From UBA4738 sp002413305 (GTDB taxonomy: Bacteria; Actinomycetota; UBA4738), in the NCBI GenBank assembly GCA_036847185.1, contig DAIUAM010000063.1:1-12519 (forward strand): 12,519 nucleotides of DNA, written 5' to 3'. The translations under genes were made by a program, and so were the position numbers. Each line of letters begins with the position of its first letter. Within the stretch, counting starts at the first letter, position 1. Shown here one piece after another: positions 1-6,290 of this stretch. The notes under the pieces were generated by a model. That model worked only from the letters and a program-made list of their open reading frames with translations. It was not told the DNA's origin and searched no databases.

Positions 1-551
1 AGGGTCCCGTCCGACAGGGTGGTGGCCAGGTTCTCCAGGCTCTTGCGCTCCACCGTGGCCAGGATGACGCCCTCTTCGTCGCGTACCGCGTAGTCCCCGG
101 CGGGGATGGCGGCGCGTTCGGTCTGCACCTCCCGACCGGCGAACCGGTAGCCGTAGCGCTCGCGGGTGTCGACCACGATGGTGAAGCCGGAGGCGAGGGC
201 TCGTCTGCGGGGGACCCGTCCTCCCGGGTTCGCCGTCCGGGCCGTCTTCTGGGTCTGCCAGAAGATCGCGGGCCGGCCCTTGACCTCGGTGAACACGAAC
301 TGGGACCGGGCCAGGCGGGGACGATCCAGCACCAGGTCGATCGCCGCTCCGCGCCTCCTGCAGAGGATCACCGGGACCTCCTCCAGGATGTCCGGGGCTT
401 CGGGCCAGTCCTCCTCGAACGGGTGGCAGTACACCCGGGACGTCCTCGGCCACTCCTCCCGAGCCTTCAGCACCAGGCCACCTTCCAGGGGGAGCTTCAC
501 CAGGAACGGGAGCTTGGTGTCGGGCTGCGGGTTGCGAGCCACGATGAACAT
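1..551 (-). CDS. ERCC4-domain nuclease-like protein, 5' part (runs off left edge)
   Basis: The frame reads from an ATG at 551 to the window edge without a stop, giving 183 residues of a longer protein. An N-terminal region of about 120 residues (M-F-I-V-A-R-N-P start, CRRRGAAIDLVLD around 64-76) precedes an ERCC4-type nuclease core. That core has VDTRER at 127-132, GDY at 152-154 and ERKS at 168-171, matching the acidic/ERKx active site of the XPF/Mus81 superfamily. This nuclease fold acts on branched or damaged DNA; the specific role here is unknown. The start at 551 is chosen because the protein begins in the way I recall for actinobacterial relatives and GAGGTG lies 3 nt upstream; an in-frame ATG at 578 overlaps the transposase end. 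The transposase stop is only 7 bp upstream, so the native promoter may have been replaced. Family assignment is firm; the C-terminus is outside the window. Confidence 0.8.
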   Translation of the reverse strand, partial: MFIVARNPQPDTKLPFLVKLPLEGGLVLKAREEWPRTSRVYCHPFEEDWPEAPDILEEVPVILCRRRGAAIDLVLDRPRLARSQFVFTEVKGRPAIFWQTQKTARTANPGGRVPRRRALASGFTIVVDTRERYGYRFAGREVQTERAAIPAGDYAVRDEEGVILATVERKSLENLATTLSDGT

Positions 552-558
552 CCGCACC

Positions 559-1530
559 TCAGGCCGCGACGGGCTCATACTCGTGGATGATCCCGCCGAG
601 GACATCGCGGCGTCTCACCGTCCGAGGTTGGAGCCGCTGGGGTGGGTCGCCTCGCGGTTCCGGGCTCTGGAGGTCGAGCCCGCGATGCGGCCTTGCGCCG
701 TTGTAGTGAGCGACGTAGAAGGCGAGGACCCGGTCCAGGTGCCGGCGACCGAGGACGAGCAGATGGTCCAGGCACTCCCGGCGAACCGTGCCCACCCACC
801 GCTCGCAGATAGCGTTGGCCTTCGGAGCACGGACCGGGGAACGAACGATGCGCACCCCTTCGGACCGAAACACCTCGTCGAAGGACCACGGGTACTTGGA
901 GTCCCTATCGCGGATCAGGAACCGGACGCCTTCCAGGCGGTCCTGGATGGCCAGGTTGCGGGCCTGCTGGGTGACCCACGCCGAGTCGGGGTGGTCCGTG
1001 ACGCCCGCCACGTGGACCTTTCTGGTGGAGAGCTCGATGAAGAACAGCACGTAGAGCGTCTTCAGAGTCACGGTCTCGACGGTGAAGAAGTCGCATGCCA
1101 GGATGCCGGATGCCTGGGACCGGAGGAACGCTCGCCAGCCCGGGTCCGGCCCCCGAGAGGCCGGCCCGAGACCCGAGCGCCGGAGGATCGACCGGACGGT
1201 GGTCGCCCCGATCCGAATCCCCAGCTTTCGAAGCTCGCCCTGGATGCGGACGCACCCCCACCGACGGTTCTCCCTCCCTAGCCGGAGGATCAGGGCGCGG
1301 ATCTCCGGGTCGATCGGGGGCCGTCCGGGCTTACCCTTCCTCTTGTAGATCCACTTCCGCTTGACCGCCTCCCGGTGCCAACGGAGCAGGGTCTGCGGCC
1401 GCACGAAGAACAGACTCCACCGCTCACGAGGGACGGCTCGACTGGCCGCGGCGAGCACCGCACGATCGACTCGCCGTAGATCCAGAGACCGTCGCTGACG
1501 ACGGAGGAGCCTGACCTCGTGGCGGAGGAC
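559..1530 (-). pseudogene. IS-type DDE transposase (integrase core), copy 1, lacking its N-terminus
   Basis: This is a 323-codon remnant of an IS transposase with a helix-turn-helix region (GRPPIDPEIRALILRLGREN, then RRWG and GATTVRSILRRSGLGPA) and an rve-type catalytic core. Putative catalytic residues are D in LACDFF, D in IRDRDSKY and E in AICERW, the last two 35 positions apart (34 residues between). GARPHRGL near the end is typical of integrase-core transposases of the IS3/IS481 kind. Compared with copy 2 (4316-4819), similarity begins exactly at codon 31 of that copy, at position 1530. The reading frame stays open upstream to 1875, but that extension is an antisense-like reading of a methyltransferase remnant and carries no transposase sequence. 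There is no start codon at the junction, so the protein is probably not made in functional form. Stop at 559-561. Terminal inverted repeats were not recognised. Confidence 0.75.
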
Positions 1531-1944
1531 GCCACCATGTCCCTCCGATCGGCGATCTGCTCGTCGAACGCGTCGTCGCCCAGAGAGGCGCGAAGCGCGG
1601 GCTCCAACTCCAGGGCGAACCGGAGCCATCTCCGCGCTGTCTCCAGGAACTGCTCGGTGAAGTCGATCTCGTCCACCTGCACGAACCCGGCCGCCGCCAC
1701 CAGCTCGGACTGACCTCGGTTCGACGCGACCGCCCGCGGGCCCCGGAGGACCGCCCGTCGATGATCCCGCCTCGACAGGCCGGGCGAGATGAAGATCGTG
1801 AAGAAGGCCATGCGACCCGTCGGAACGAGGATCCGCCGGCACGCTCTCAGCACAGAGAGCTTGGCGGTCAGTCAACAGAGGACGTCGGTGTGGACGATGG
1901 CCTCATGGCTCGCCATTGCGAAGGGAAGGCGCCGCCCGCCGCCC
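1531..1944 (-). pseudogene. SAM-dependent methyltransferase remnant
   Basis: Reading the minus strand gives PFAMASHEAIVHTDVLC, an in-frame TGA at 1872-1874, then VLRACRRILVPTGRMAFFTI, ISPGLS, VAAAGFVQVDEIDFT and DEQIADRRDMV. This is the pattern of the second half of a class I methyltransferase: post-motif II HTDVL, then the LRPGGR-like motif III strand. It resembles the small actinobacterial methyltransferases whose tails end in RRxxxxxxEDGLLRR, as I remember the family. The last 15-20 residues are missing because the sequence switches to transposase at 1530. The SAM-binding glycine motif upstream cannot be found intact, so both ends and the reading frame are lost. Substrate unknown. An ORF from a GTG at 1853 exists but starts inside the domain and is unlikely to encode a folded enzyme. 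Confidence 0.6.
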
Positions 1945-2076
1945 GGAGATGGCCGTGGTCGACCAGCCGATGGCCGCCCGCATCCTGGAGGCGTCCCGGG
2001 GAACCGGGGCCAGAAGCGATCCGTCCCGCCGCTTGCGGGCGAAGTCCACGCCGCTGGACCGAGTGCGGGATGAGAT

Positions 2077-2718
2077 TCAGCCCTTGCCTCGTAGGTCCGG
2101 CTCCGGGCCTCTGGCGTCTGGCTCCGGCGTCGCCCCTTCAAGGAGAGCTTCTTCCAGAGACGTGCTCGGCTCCAACCATCCGCCTTGTATGGGAAGGGTG
2201 TCGAGGCGGGTTCTCACGAGCGGCATGCGAAGAAGGTCGGGCACCTCCTCCAAGTCCGTGAACTGCCAGCCATCGGGCTCGGCCAAGCCCCCCGCGAGTT
2301 CCGAGAACCCGAGGACAATCACCCTCACCCCAGAGGCCGCGATCTTTCGCACGGGCTCGGCGAATCGACTGGCGTCGTTGGAGGCCACTACGAGAGTGGA
2401 GGCTGCCGTCGCGGACTGGCTCAGGTACTCCACCATGGCCTCGTCGATATCCGAGCCGCCAACTCTTGGCCGGGCGAACACACGGAAACCGATGCTCTGA
2501 AGGAAGGTGATCCACCCAAGAAGCGCTTGCGGCCGTTCGGCGGGGACATTCACGAAGACGGTAGCTTCAAGCTCTTCTCCTGCGGCCCGTTGTTTCGCGA
2601 GCCACCGAATGAGTGAGCGCATGTCCGGGCGATCACCCGAACCGGGCCGGTGGCCAAGGAGCGTCGCCAGGGTCATGGCGATATTTGGAGCGTCCCAAGC
2701 GAGTACCACTCTGCCCAT
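2077..2718 (-). CDS. NYN (PIN-like) domain protein, putative ribonuclease
   Basis: A 213-residue protein of the NYN family, whose PIN-like fold is associated with metal-dependent RNA cleavage. The core begins at once: VVLAWDAPNIAM with D9 and N12. VFVNVPAE lies around 55-61, the acidic pair D90/D92 in GSDIDEAM, and N114/D115 in VVASNDASRF, followed by a VIVLGF strand. These acidic positions match the expected metal site. The tail (LLRMPLVRTRLDTLP then GWLEP) matches the C-terminal style of actinobacterial NYN proteins as I know them. The start at 2718 is preferred because the fold begins there; the frame is open to 2904, but the extra 62 residues are low-complexity and cross the tRNA region. 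No clear Shine-Dalgarno precedes it. Its target is unknown. This is one of the few intact genes here and may be ancestral host sequence adjoining the tRNA. Confidence 0.78.
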   Translation of the reverse strand: MGRVVLAWDAPNIAMTLATLLGHRPGSGDRPDMRSLIRWLAKQRAAGEELEATVFVNVPAERPQALLGWITFLQSIGFRVFARPRVGGSDIDEAMVEYLSQSATAASTLVVASNDASRFAEPVRKIAASGVRVIVLGFSELAGGLAEPDGWQFTDLEEVPDLLRMPLVRTRLDTLPIQGGWLEPSTSLEEALLEGATPEPDARGPEPDLRGKG

Positions 2719-2775
2719 GGAGGCCAATCGTAACCAATCGGATATCTGCGACCCATCCCTCGGCGGCCCGCCGCG

Positions 2776-2781
2776 TAGACT
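2776..2781 (+). promoter_or_regulatory. Candidate -10 box of the truncated tRNA-Ser gene
   Basis: TAGACT lies 8 bp upstream of the first base of the tRNA-like sequence at 2790, the right distance for transcription to start at or just before the tRNA 5' end. No convincing -35 hexamer was found 16-18 bp upstream. Position and hexamer are seen; function is inferred. Confidence 0.3.
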
Positions 2782-2789
2782 CGGGCGCC

Positions 2790-2828
2790 GGGGGGATGGC
2801 CGAGCGGACGAGGGCGGCGGTCTCGAAA
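2790..2828 (+). tRNA. 5' half of tRNA-Ser(CGA), truncated at the anticodon loop
   Basis: The segment reads as a class II tRNA-Ser from the acceptor 5' strand (2790-2796), T8-G9 (2797-2798), D-arm GCC/GGC closing the GAGCGGACGAG loop (2799-2815), and a 5' anticodon strand GCGGT (2817-2821) to a seven-base loop CTCGAAA (2822-2828), anticodon CGA. The expected complementary strand ACCGC should follow; instead TCCCC follows and no variable arm, T-arm (GGTTCGA) or acceptor 3' strand occurs. The gene is therefore cut precisely at the 3' edge of the anticodon loop, a preferred crossover position of tyrosine integrases. It cannot give a functional tRNA. A decayed integrase lies 200 bp downstream, consistent with an old attachment site. 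Confidence 0.7.
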
Positions 2829-3029
2829 TCCCCTCTTGAACGTCCTTTCGTGCCTTTGTTTCCGGTGATCGGTGTCGCCTCTTATGCGCCGCGACGGACG
2901 GCATTGTCGGGCCGCAAGCAGCCTGACGGGGTTGCCCGCCTCCCCATTTTGTGCCGCAATCGACGGCACAGAAGCCATTCTCACGGTCGGGGGTCAGAGC
3001 TGCGGCAGGCTAGTGGCTGAGGGTCCGAC
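2829..3029. other. Gene-free element sequence between tRNA break and integrase
   Basis: No supported coding region is seen in these 201 bp. The one clear structure is a perfect 7-bp inverted repeat, TGTGCCG at 2950-2956 and CGGCACA at 2964-2970, with a 7-nt spacer and no T-run on either side. Lying between a broken tRNA and the 3' end of an integrase gene, this is where attachment-site arm or Xis-binding sequences would be expected. That role is inference. Confidence 0.4.
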
Positions 3030-3645
3030 TCAACCTTGTGGGAATAGCTCGTCGAAGGCTTTCACGGCCTCCGTCTGCATGGTCGGGAGGACGTGCGAGT
3101 AGATGTCCAAAGTGATCCCGATGGTGGAGTGGCCGAGGCGCTCAGAGACGATCTTGGGATGAACGCCTTTCATCAGCATGAGTGTTGCGTGCCCGTGGCG
3201 GAGATCGTGGAATCGCACGTGCGGGAGCCCAGACCGATGGAGGAACCAGGGCCACGCGGATGAGAAGCGGTCGGGGTTCCATGGGGTTCCGTTGCCCCGA
3301 TCGACCACCAAACCCGACTCATGCCAGGCGGGCCCTGCCGCGCGGCGTCGCGCCGTTTGCGAGCGCCTGTGGGCGATAAGCCGGGCAGTGAGGAACCCAG
3401 GCACCATCACTGCCCGGCGGGACCGGGCCGTCTTGGGTTCCTCGAACACCACCCCTTGCTCTGAGGTGACCTCAAGGGTCCGACTGATCCTGATGACTGC
3501 GTATCCCTCATCGACATCGGACCACCGCAGGCCGAGGATCTCGCCCCGGCGCATCCCTGTGGCCACGGCAATGGCCACGGGGGCTTCCCAGCGGGTTCCA
3601 GTGGCGGCCGCAAGGATCTGTTCGGCGAGTTGGAGGTCCACAACT
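3030..3645 (-). pseudogene. Tyrosine recombinase (integrase), catalytic domain only
   Basis: The frame encodes a complete tyrosine-recombinase catalytic domain. Counting from a GTG at 3641, the active-site set is R31 (ATGMRRGE), K70 (EEPKTAR), H145 and R148 (HDLRH), H171 (ERLGHS) and nucleophile Y181 (DIYSH). The C-terminus is intact (203 residues from that GTG). Phage/ICE integrases of this kind are normally about 370-400 residues, with an N-terminal arm-binding domain and a SAM-like core-binding domain; both are absent. At about 3645 the sequence changes into the adenylate-cyclase gene on the same strand but in a different frame, so the 5' half was lost by recombination, not by misplacing the start. 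It points toward the broken tRNA-Ser, the usual geometry for an integrase next to its attachment site. Probably inactive without DNA-binding domains. Confidence 0.75.
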
Positions 3646-4164
3646 CGGCGGTGCCGCTCCCTGGAGGCGGGAGGCGGTGTTCACCACGTCTCCGGTGACG
3701 ATCCCCTCGCCCTGCTCGGGTCGGGCCCCCAGGGCCACCACCGCCTCGCCGGTCTCGATCCCCACCCTGACCTGCAGATCCAGATCAGCGCCCTCTTCGT
3801 TCAGATCACTGATGGCCTCCAAGATGCGCAAGCCGGCCCGGACTGCTCGTTCGGCGTCGTCCTCGTGAGCCACGGGTGCTCCGAAGACCGCCATCACGGC
3901 ATCCCCGATGAATTTCTCCACCGTGCCCCCGTAGGCCTCGATCTCCCTCCGGAGCCGTGTGTGGTACGGACGGATCCGGGCCCGCACGTCCTCGGGATCG
4001 GCTTGGTCGGATGAGGCGGTGAACCCCACCAGATCGCAGAACAGCACGGTGACCACCTTGCGTTCCTCACCCTGGGCGGTGGGGATCGGTGCCAGAGGCG
4101 CAGCGCATTCCCCGCAGAACTTGTTGCCCTGGGGGTTCTCGTGGCCGCAGGAAGGACAGATCAT
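3646..4164 (-). pseudogene. Zinc-ribbon class III adenylate/guanylate cyclase, C-terminally truncated
   Basis: From an ATG at 4164 the product starts with a zinc ribbon (C3, C6, C17, C20: CPSCG then CGEC). A class III nucleotide cyclase domain follows: metal-binding D44 in LFCDLVGFT, K84 and D88 in VEKFIGDAVMAVFG, N162 and R166 in VVNTASR. It matches the N-terminal third of the large protein at 6412-9960, which continues into an AAA ATPase and TPRs. Here the match stops at about residue 173 (GAAPP), where integrase sequence begins out of frame. The fusion ORF continues to 3508 in meaningless frame. The last strand of the cyclase domain and all downstream modules are missing, so it is a pseudogene fragment. 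Its original job would have been cAMP or cGMP production under control of the lost ATPase part. Confidence 0.75.
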
Positions 4165-4174
4165 CGTCGGTGGC

Positions 4175-4180
4175 AGTCTA
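4175..4180 (-). promoter_or_regulatory. Candidate -10 box for the truncated cyclase gene
   Basis: On the minus strand TAGACT ends 10 nt before the ATG at 4164, so transcription would begin at or within a few bases of the start codon, giving a leaderless or nearly leaderless mRNA, common in actinobacteria. No Shine-Dalgarno lies in the interval. A TTTGGA hexamer is only 14 bp upstream, so the -35 is doubtful. Confidence 0.25.
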
Positions 4181-4315
4181 GGGGCCCCGCATGCTCCAAA
4201 GGAACCCTGGCCCGCGTTCCGGTTCGGCAGTCCCGAGACGCGTGAGTGAAGGCTGGGCCTGTGGGGCACGGAAACCCCAGATTCGCACCCTGAGCTGCGT
4301 CTTCTAGGTTCGCGC

Positions 4316-4819
4316 ATGCTGCTGCTCTTCGATCTCATCATGCGCCGGGCCCTGGGGTGGCTCGGCCGCGGTTCCTCCCTCCGGGCCCTGGAGCTCGAGA
4401 ACGCCGTCCTCCGCCACGAGGTGCGGCTCCTCCGCCGTCAGCGGCGGTCTCTGGATCTACGGCGCGTTGATCGGGCGGTGCTCGCCGCGGCCAGTCGGGC
4501 CGTCCCTCGGGAGCGGTGGGGCCTGTTCCTGGTCCGGCCGCAGACCCTGCTCCGGTGGCACCGGGAGCTGGTCCGGCGGAAGTGGACCTACAAGAGGAGA
4601 GGCAGGCCCGGACGGCCCCCGATCGACCCCGAGGTCCGGGCCCTGATCCTCCGGCTGGGGAGGGAGAATCGTCGGTGGGGATGCATCCGCGTCCAGGGCG
4701 AGCTTCGCAAGCTCGGGATCCGCATCGGGGCCACCACGATCCGGTCCATCCTCCGGCGTTCGGGTCTCGGGCCGGCCTCCTGCGGACCGGATCCGAACTG
4801 GCGGGCGTTCCTTCGGTCG
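4316..4819 (+). pseudogene. IS-type DDE transposase, copy 2, N-terminal half only
   Basis: A close relative of copy 1 (559-1530) on the opposite strand. It supplies the missing N-terminus: an ATG at 4316, a hydrophobic/basic start (LLLFDLIMRRALGWLGRG), then NAVLRHEVRLLRRQ where copy 1 begins, and the HTH region through RSILRRSGLGPAS. Similarity ends at WRAFLRS, codon 168 (4819), just before the catalytic core, so all three catalytic acidic residues are missing. The frame stays open to 4981, but those residues do not match copy 1. The two copies overlap over about 138 codons and are truncated at opposite ends. Upstream, 4165-4315 holds the divergent cyclase start and presumably the IS left end; no inverted repeat was identified. 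Confidence 0.75.
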
Positions 4820-4841
4820 TCCATGCGGCCTAAAGGCTCTC

Positions 4842-4911
4842 AACCCCGCGAGTCAACTGAAGCGGGGGCAGTCCCGGCGAGGACTTGCCCTACCTCGGGA
4901 CTCGCGAGGTT
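4842..4911. repeat. Nested inverted repeat / possible structured RNA or element end
   Basis: AACCCCGCGAGTC (4842-4854) pairs with GACTCGCGAGGTT (4899-4911), 13 positions with one mismatch. Inside it, GGGCAGTCC pairs with GGAC-T-TGCCC, nine pairs with one bulge around a CGGCGA hexaloop. A second inverted pair, TCAACTGA (4853-4860) and TCAGTTGA (4940-4947), and a 12-bp palindrome TCAGGATCCTGA (4920-4931) overlap or follow. It begins about 20 bp after the transposase remnant breaks off. It may be the folded end of another mobile element, a terminator-like structure or a leader upstream of chrB. The pairing is seen; the role is not known. Confidence 0.5.
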
Positions 4912-5032
4912 CCACCGGATCAGGATCCTGAGTAGGCTTTCAGTTGAGGAGCCAGTCCGGACCGGCCGCACAAGAGCCTGAAGTAACCCCTACCCTCGGA
5001 GCGGTCGTCCTGGCCGCAGTCCCTCCGACTGA

Positions 5033-5038
5033 AAGGAG
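5033..5038 (+). promoter_or_regulatory. Ribosome binding site of chrB
   Basis: AAGGAG stands 7 nt before the ATG at 5046 and fixes that start against the longer open frame, which extends upstream to 4944 through noncoding-looking sequence. Confidence 0.6.
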
Positions 5039-5045
5039 CGGCGAG

Positions 5046-5486
5046 ATGAAGTGGGTCACGCGGGAGAACGCCAACGTGGACCGGGTTGCCTGTCCCTGGC
5101 TCATCAAGCGGTTCATCGATCCCGAGGCCGAGTTCCTGTTCGTCCCTCGGGACCAAGTGCTCGAAGTCGCCGAGCGCGAAGCCGCCCACTCCTACGACGC
5201 CGCTGGAGCCGAGTACACCCATCGTGATGGCAGGTGTTCCTTCGACGTCCTGATCGACGAGTTCGGGCTCGGGGAGGACGGTGCGTTGGTGCGCCTCGCC
5301 CAGATCGTGCACGCGGCCGATGTCACCGAGGATCGGGACTCCTCTCCCGAGGGTGCGGGCCTCCACGCCATCGCCCACGGGTTCGCGATTGTCCACGGAA
5401 CAGAGGACCATAAGAAGATCGGTCTCGAGACGCCGATGTACGACGCCCTGTACGCGTGGTGCCAGGACCAGACCGCGTCCGCATGA
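5046..5486 (+). CDS. chrB: ChrB-type chromate resistance protein (C-terminal-domain form)
   Basis: A 146-residue protein opening with MKWVTRENANVDRVACPWLI, then KRFIDPEAEFLFVP, the hallmark of the ChrB / chromate-resistance domain family. RCSFDVLIDEFGL lies in the middle and LAQIVHAADV near residues 86-95. The protein is the length of the single domain; the N-terminal domain of full-length proteobacterial ChrB regulators is absent, as in many actinobacterial homologues. In this family ChrB assists or regulates chromate efflux by ChrA; its exact biochemistry is unsettled. Its TGA overlaps the ATG of a chrA-like reading frame (ATGA at 5483-5486), so the two were a translationally coupled pair before chrA was destroyed. 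A good ribosome binding site supports the start. It appears intact, but without the transporter its protective value is doubtful. Confidence 0.85.
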   Translation: MKWVTRENANVDRVACPWLIKRFIDPEAEFLFVPRDQVLEVAEREAAHSYDAAGAEYTHRDGRCSFDVLIDEFGLGEDGALVRLAQIVHAADVTEDRDSSPEGAGLHAIAHGFAIVHGTEDHKKIGLETPMYDALYAWCQDQTASA

Positions 5487-5577
5487 TCGAGCCCGAGAAG
5501 GAGTTGTCCCGAAGCGTCGGATCCCCTTCCGTCGGTACGTGGCGTACTTCCTGGGCCTGGGGACTCGGGGATTCGCC
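5483..5577 (+). pseudogene. chrA: chrA chromate transporter, N-terminal remnant with frameshift
   Basis: The ATG at 5483 overlaps the chrB stop and gives MIEPEKELS, after which the transporter-like reading continues in another frame: KRRIPFRRYVAYFLGLGTRGFA (5509-5577 region). This matches the start of CHR-family chromate efflux permeases, where a first helix reads roughly YFLxLGTxGFGGP. Both a frameshift near 5505-5515 and an abrupt end at about 5577, where HNH-endonuclease sequence takes over, show that the gene is dead. Identification rests on about 20 residues plus position directly after chrB, so it is probable but not certain. Confidence 0.55.
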
Positions 5578-5606
5578 ATGAGGAGCAGGAGGACGAGTGG
5601 GACCCG

Positions 5607-6065
5607 GTGGAGGTGGAGGATCGCCTCGCGGACCGGGTTCTTTCCTCCCCCGGCGATGGGTGCTCGGGATGGGGCGGGAAGAGGAACGCCGAGGGTTATC
5701 CGGTGCTGCTGGTGGAGGGCGTGTTCCGCCGGGCCGACGAGCTCGCCTGGGAGCTGGCGTTCGAGCCGGTGGTCCCCGGGATGTACCTCATCCACCAATG
5801 CGGCAATCGCGAGTGCGTGCGGGTGGAGCACCTGAACCTGGCGGAGGAGCCGGAGCGCCTCCCCAGGCCGCCCAGGCGCCGGCCGGACATGGCCGGCGCG
5901 GCCAACCCCCGGGCCCGGCTCACCGGCGCCCAGGCCGAAGAGCTTCGCCGACGCTACGCGGCCGGTCAGGGGACCCAGGAGGCGCTCGGGCGGGAGTACG
6001 GGATCACCAAGTCCGCGGTGTGCCGGATCGTGGCCGGGCAGCGCTACCGCGGGGACCTCGGGTGA
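5607..6065 (+). CDS. HNH endonuclease with C-terminal helix-turn-helix, copy A
   Basis: A 152-residue protein (from a GTG at 5607) of the small homing-type HNH family. GDGCSGWGG near 16-24 and LAWEL at 46-50 lead into the HNH core, H63-x-C65-G-N67-x-x-C70-x4-H75-L, with two cysteines likely holding zinc. A basic Arg/Pro linker (79-95) is followed by RARLTGAQAEELRRRYAAG and YGITKSAVCRIVAG (about 103-145), a helix-turn-helix for DNA recognition. Such proteins nick or cut DNA and are usually phage- or intron-associated selfish genes. The start is uncertain: the frame is open upstream to the chrA remnant, and DEWDPVEVEDRL just before the GTG looks protein-like. It begins where chrA ends, so the element seems to have inserted into chrA. 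The 3' part is duplicated at 10015. Confidence 0.7.
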   Translation: MEVEDRLADRVLSSPGDGCSGWGGKRNAEGYPVLLVEGVFRRADELAWELAFEPVVPGMYLIHQCGNRECVRVEHLNLAEEPERLPRPPRRRPDMAGAANPRARLTGAQAEELRRRYAAGQGTQEALGREYGITKSAVCRIVAGQRYRGDLG

Positions 6066-6290
6066 TGAGGCGGTCGCCTCTTCCGGCCGGCCGTGGCGGT
6101 GGCCGACCGCGCCGCGCAAGCCCAGGGCTTGACAACGAACCTCGTGGTTAGAGGGCCGTTTGCGGGCCCGAATCTGAGCCCACGAGCTGGCCAGGTGCTG
6201 CTCCCTCGGGCCTCTGACCTGCGGATCCGGATTCGCGGAGCCTCCGGAGGCTCGTACGAATCGACCGAAAAATGTCGCGCCCGGGCCCAC
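5766..6290 (+). repeat. 525-bp direct repeat, copy A (HNH gene 3' part plus noncoding tail)
   Basis: This segment matches 10015-10539 at a constant offset of 4249 with no insertions or deletions. It covers the HNH core, the HTH and 225 bp downstream. Differences are a few substitutions around 5790-5860, one near 6235, and a 30-nt block (6181-6210) whose sequence is almost wholly different. The two copies flank the large cyclase-ATPase gene in the same orientation. Confidence 0.85.
6083..6277 (+). other. Hairpin-rich noncoding tail of the HNH unit, copy A
   Basis: Downstream of the HNH stop there is no supported gene up to 6411, but there is a dense series of self-complementary blocks: GCGGT/ACCGC (6096-6100, 6106-6110), CAAGCCC/GGGCTTG (6117-6123, 6125-6131), AACC/GGTT (6138-6141, 6146-6149), GGGCC/GGCCC (6153-6157, 6165-6169), a perfect 16-bp palindrome GAGCCTCCGGAGGCTC (6238-6253) and CGAC/GTCG (6262-6265, 6274-6277). 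All are conserved in copy B. This suggests a structured RNA or DNA recognition sites belonging to the HNH element; function is inference. Confidence 0.45.

Noticed and set aside
166..1281. 371-aa plus-strand open frame
   Set aside because: It is antisense to both the ERCC4 gene and the transposase, which carry conserved catalytic motifs.
1945..2076. Further upstream part of the methyltransferase or another gene (an open minus-strand frame with RKRRDGSLLAPVPRDASRM)
   Set aside because: It reads somewhat protein-like but I could not match it to any family or to the glycine motif of methyltransferases, so no gene is called in this interval.
2950..2970. Rho-independent terminator for the integrase gene
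   Set aside because: The 7-bp stem is real, but no T-tract follows on either strand.
559..4819. Composite transposon bounded by the two IS copies
   Set aside because: Both copies are truncated inside the transposase at the sides facing the interval or its exterior, and no paired inverted repeats or target duplications are visible.
5607..6290. IscB/HEARO-type element or group I intron
   Set aside because: The HNH protein is small and lacks RuvC motifs, and I could not recognise intron core elements; only the general layout is similar.
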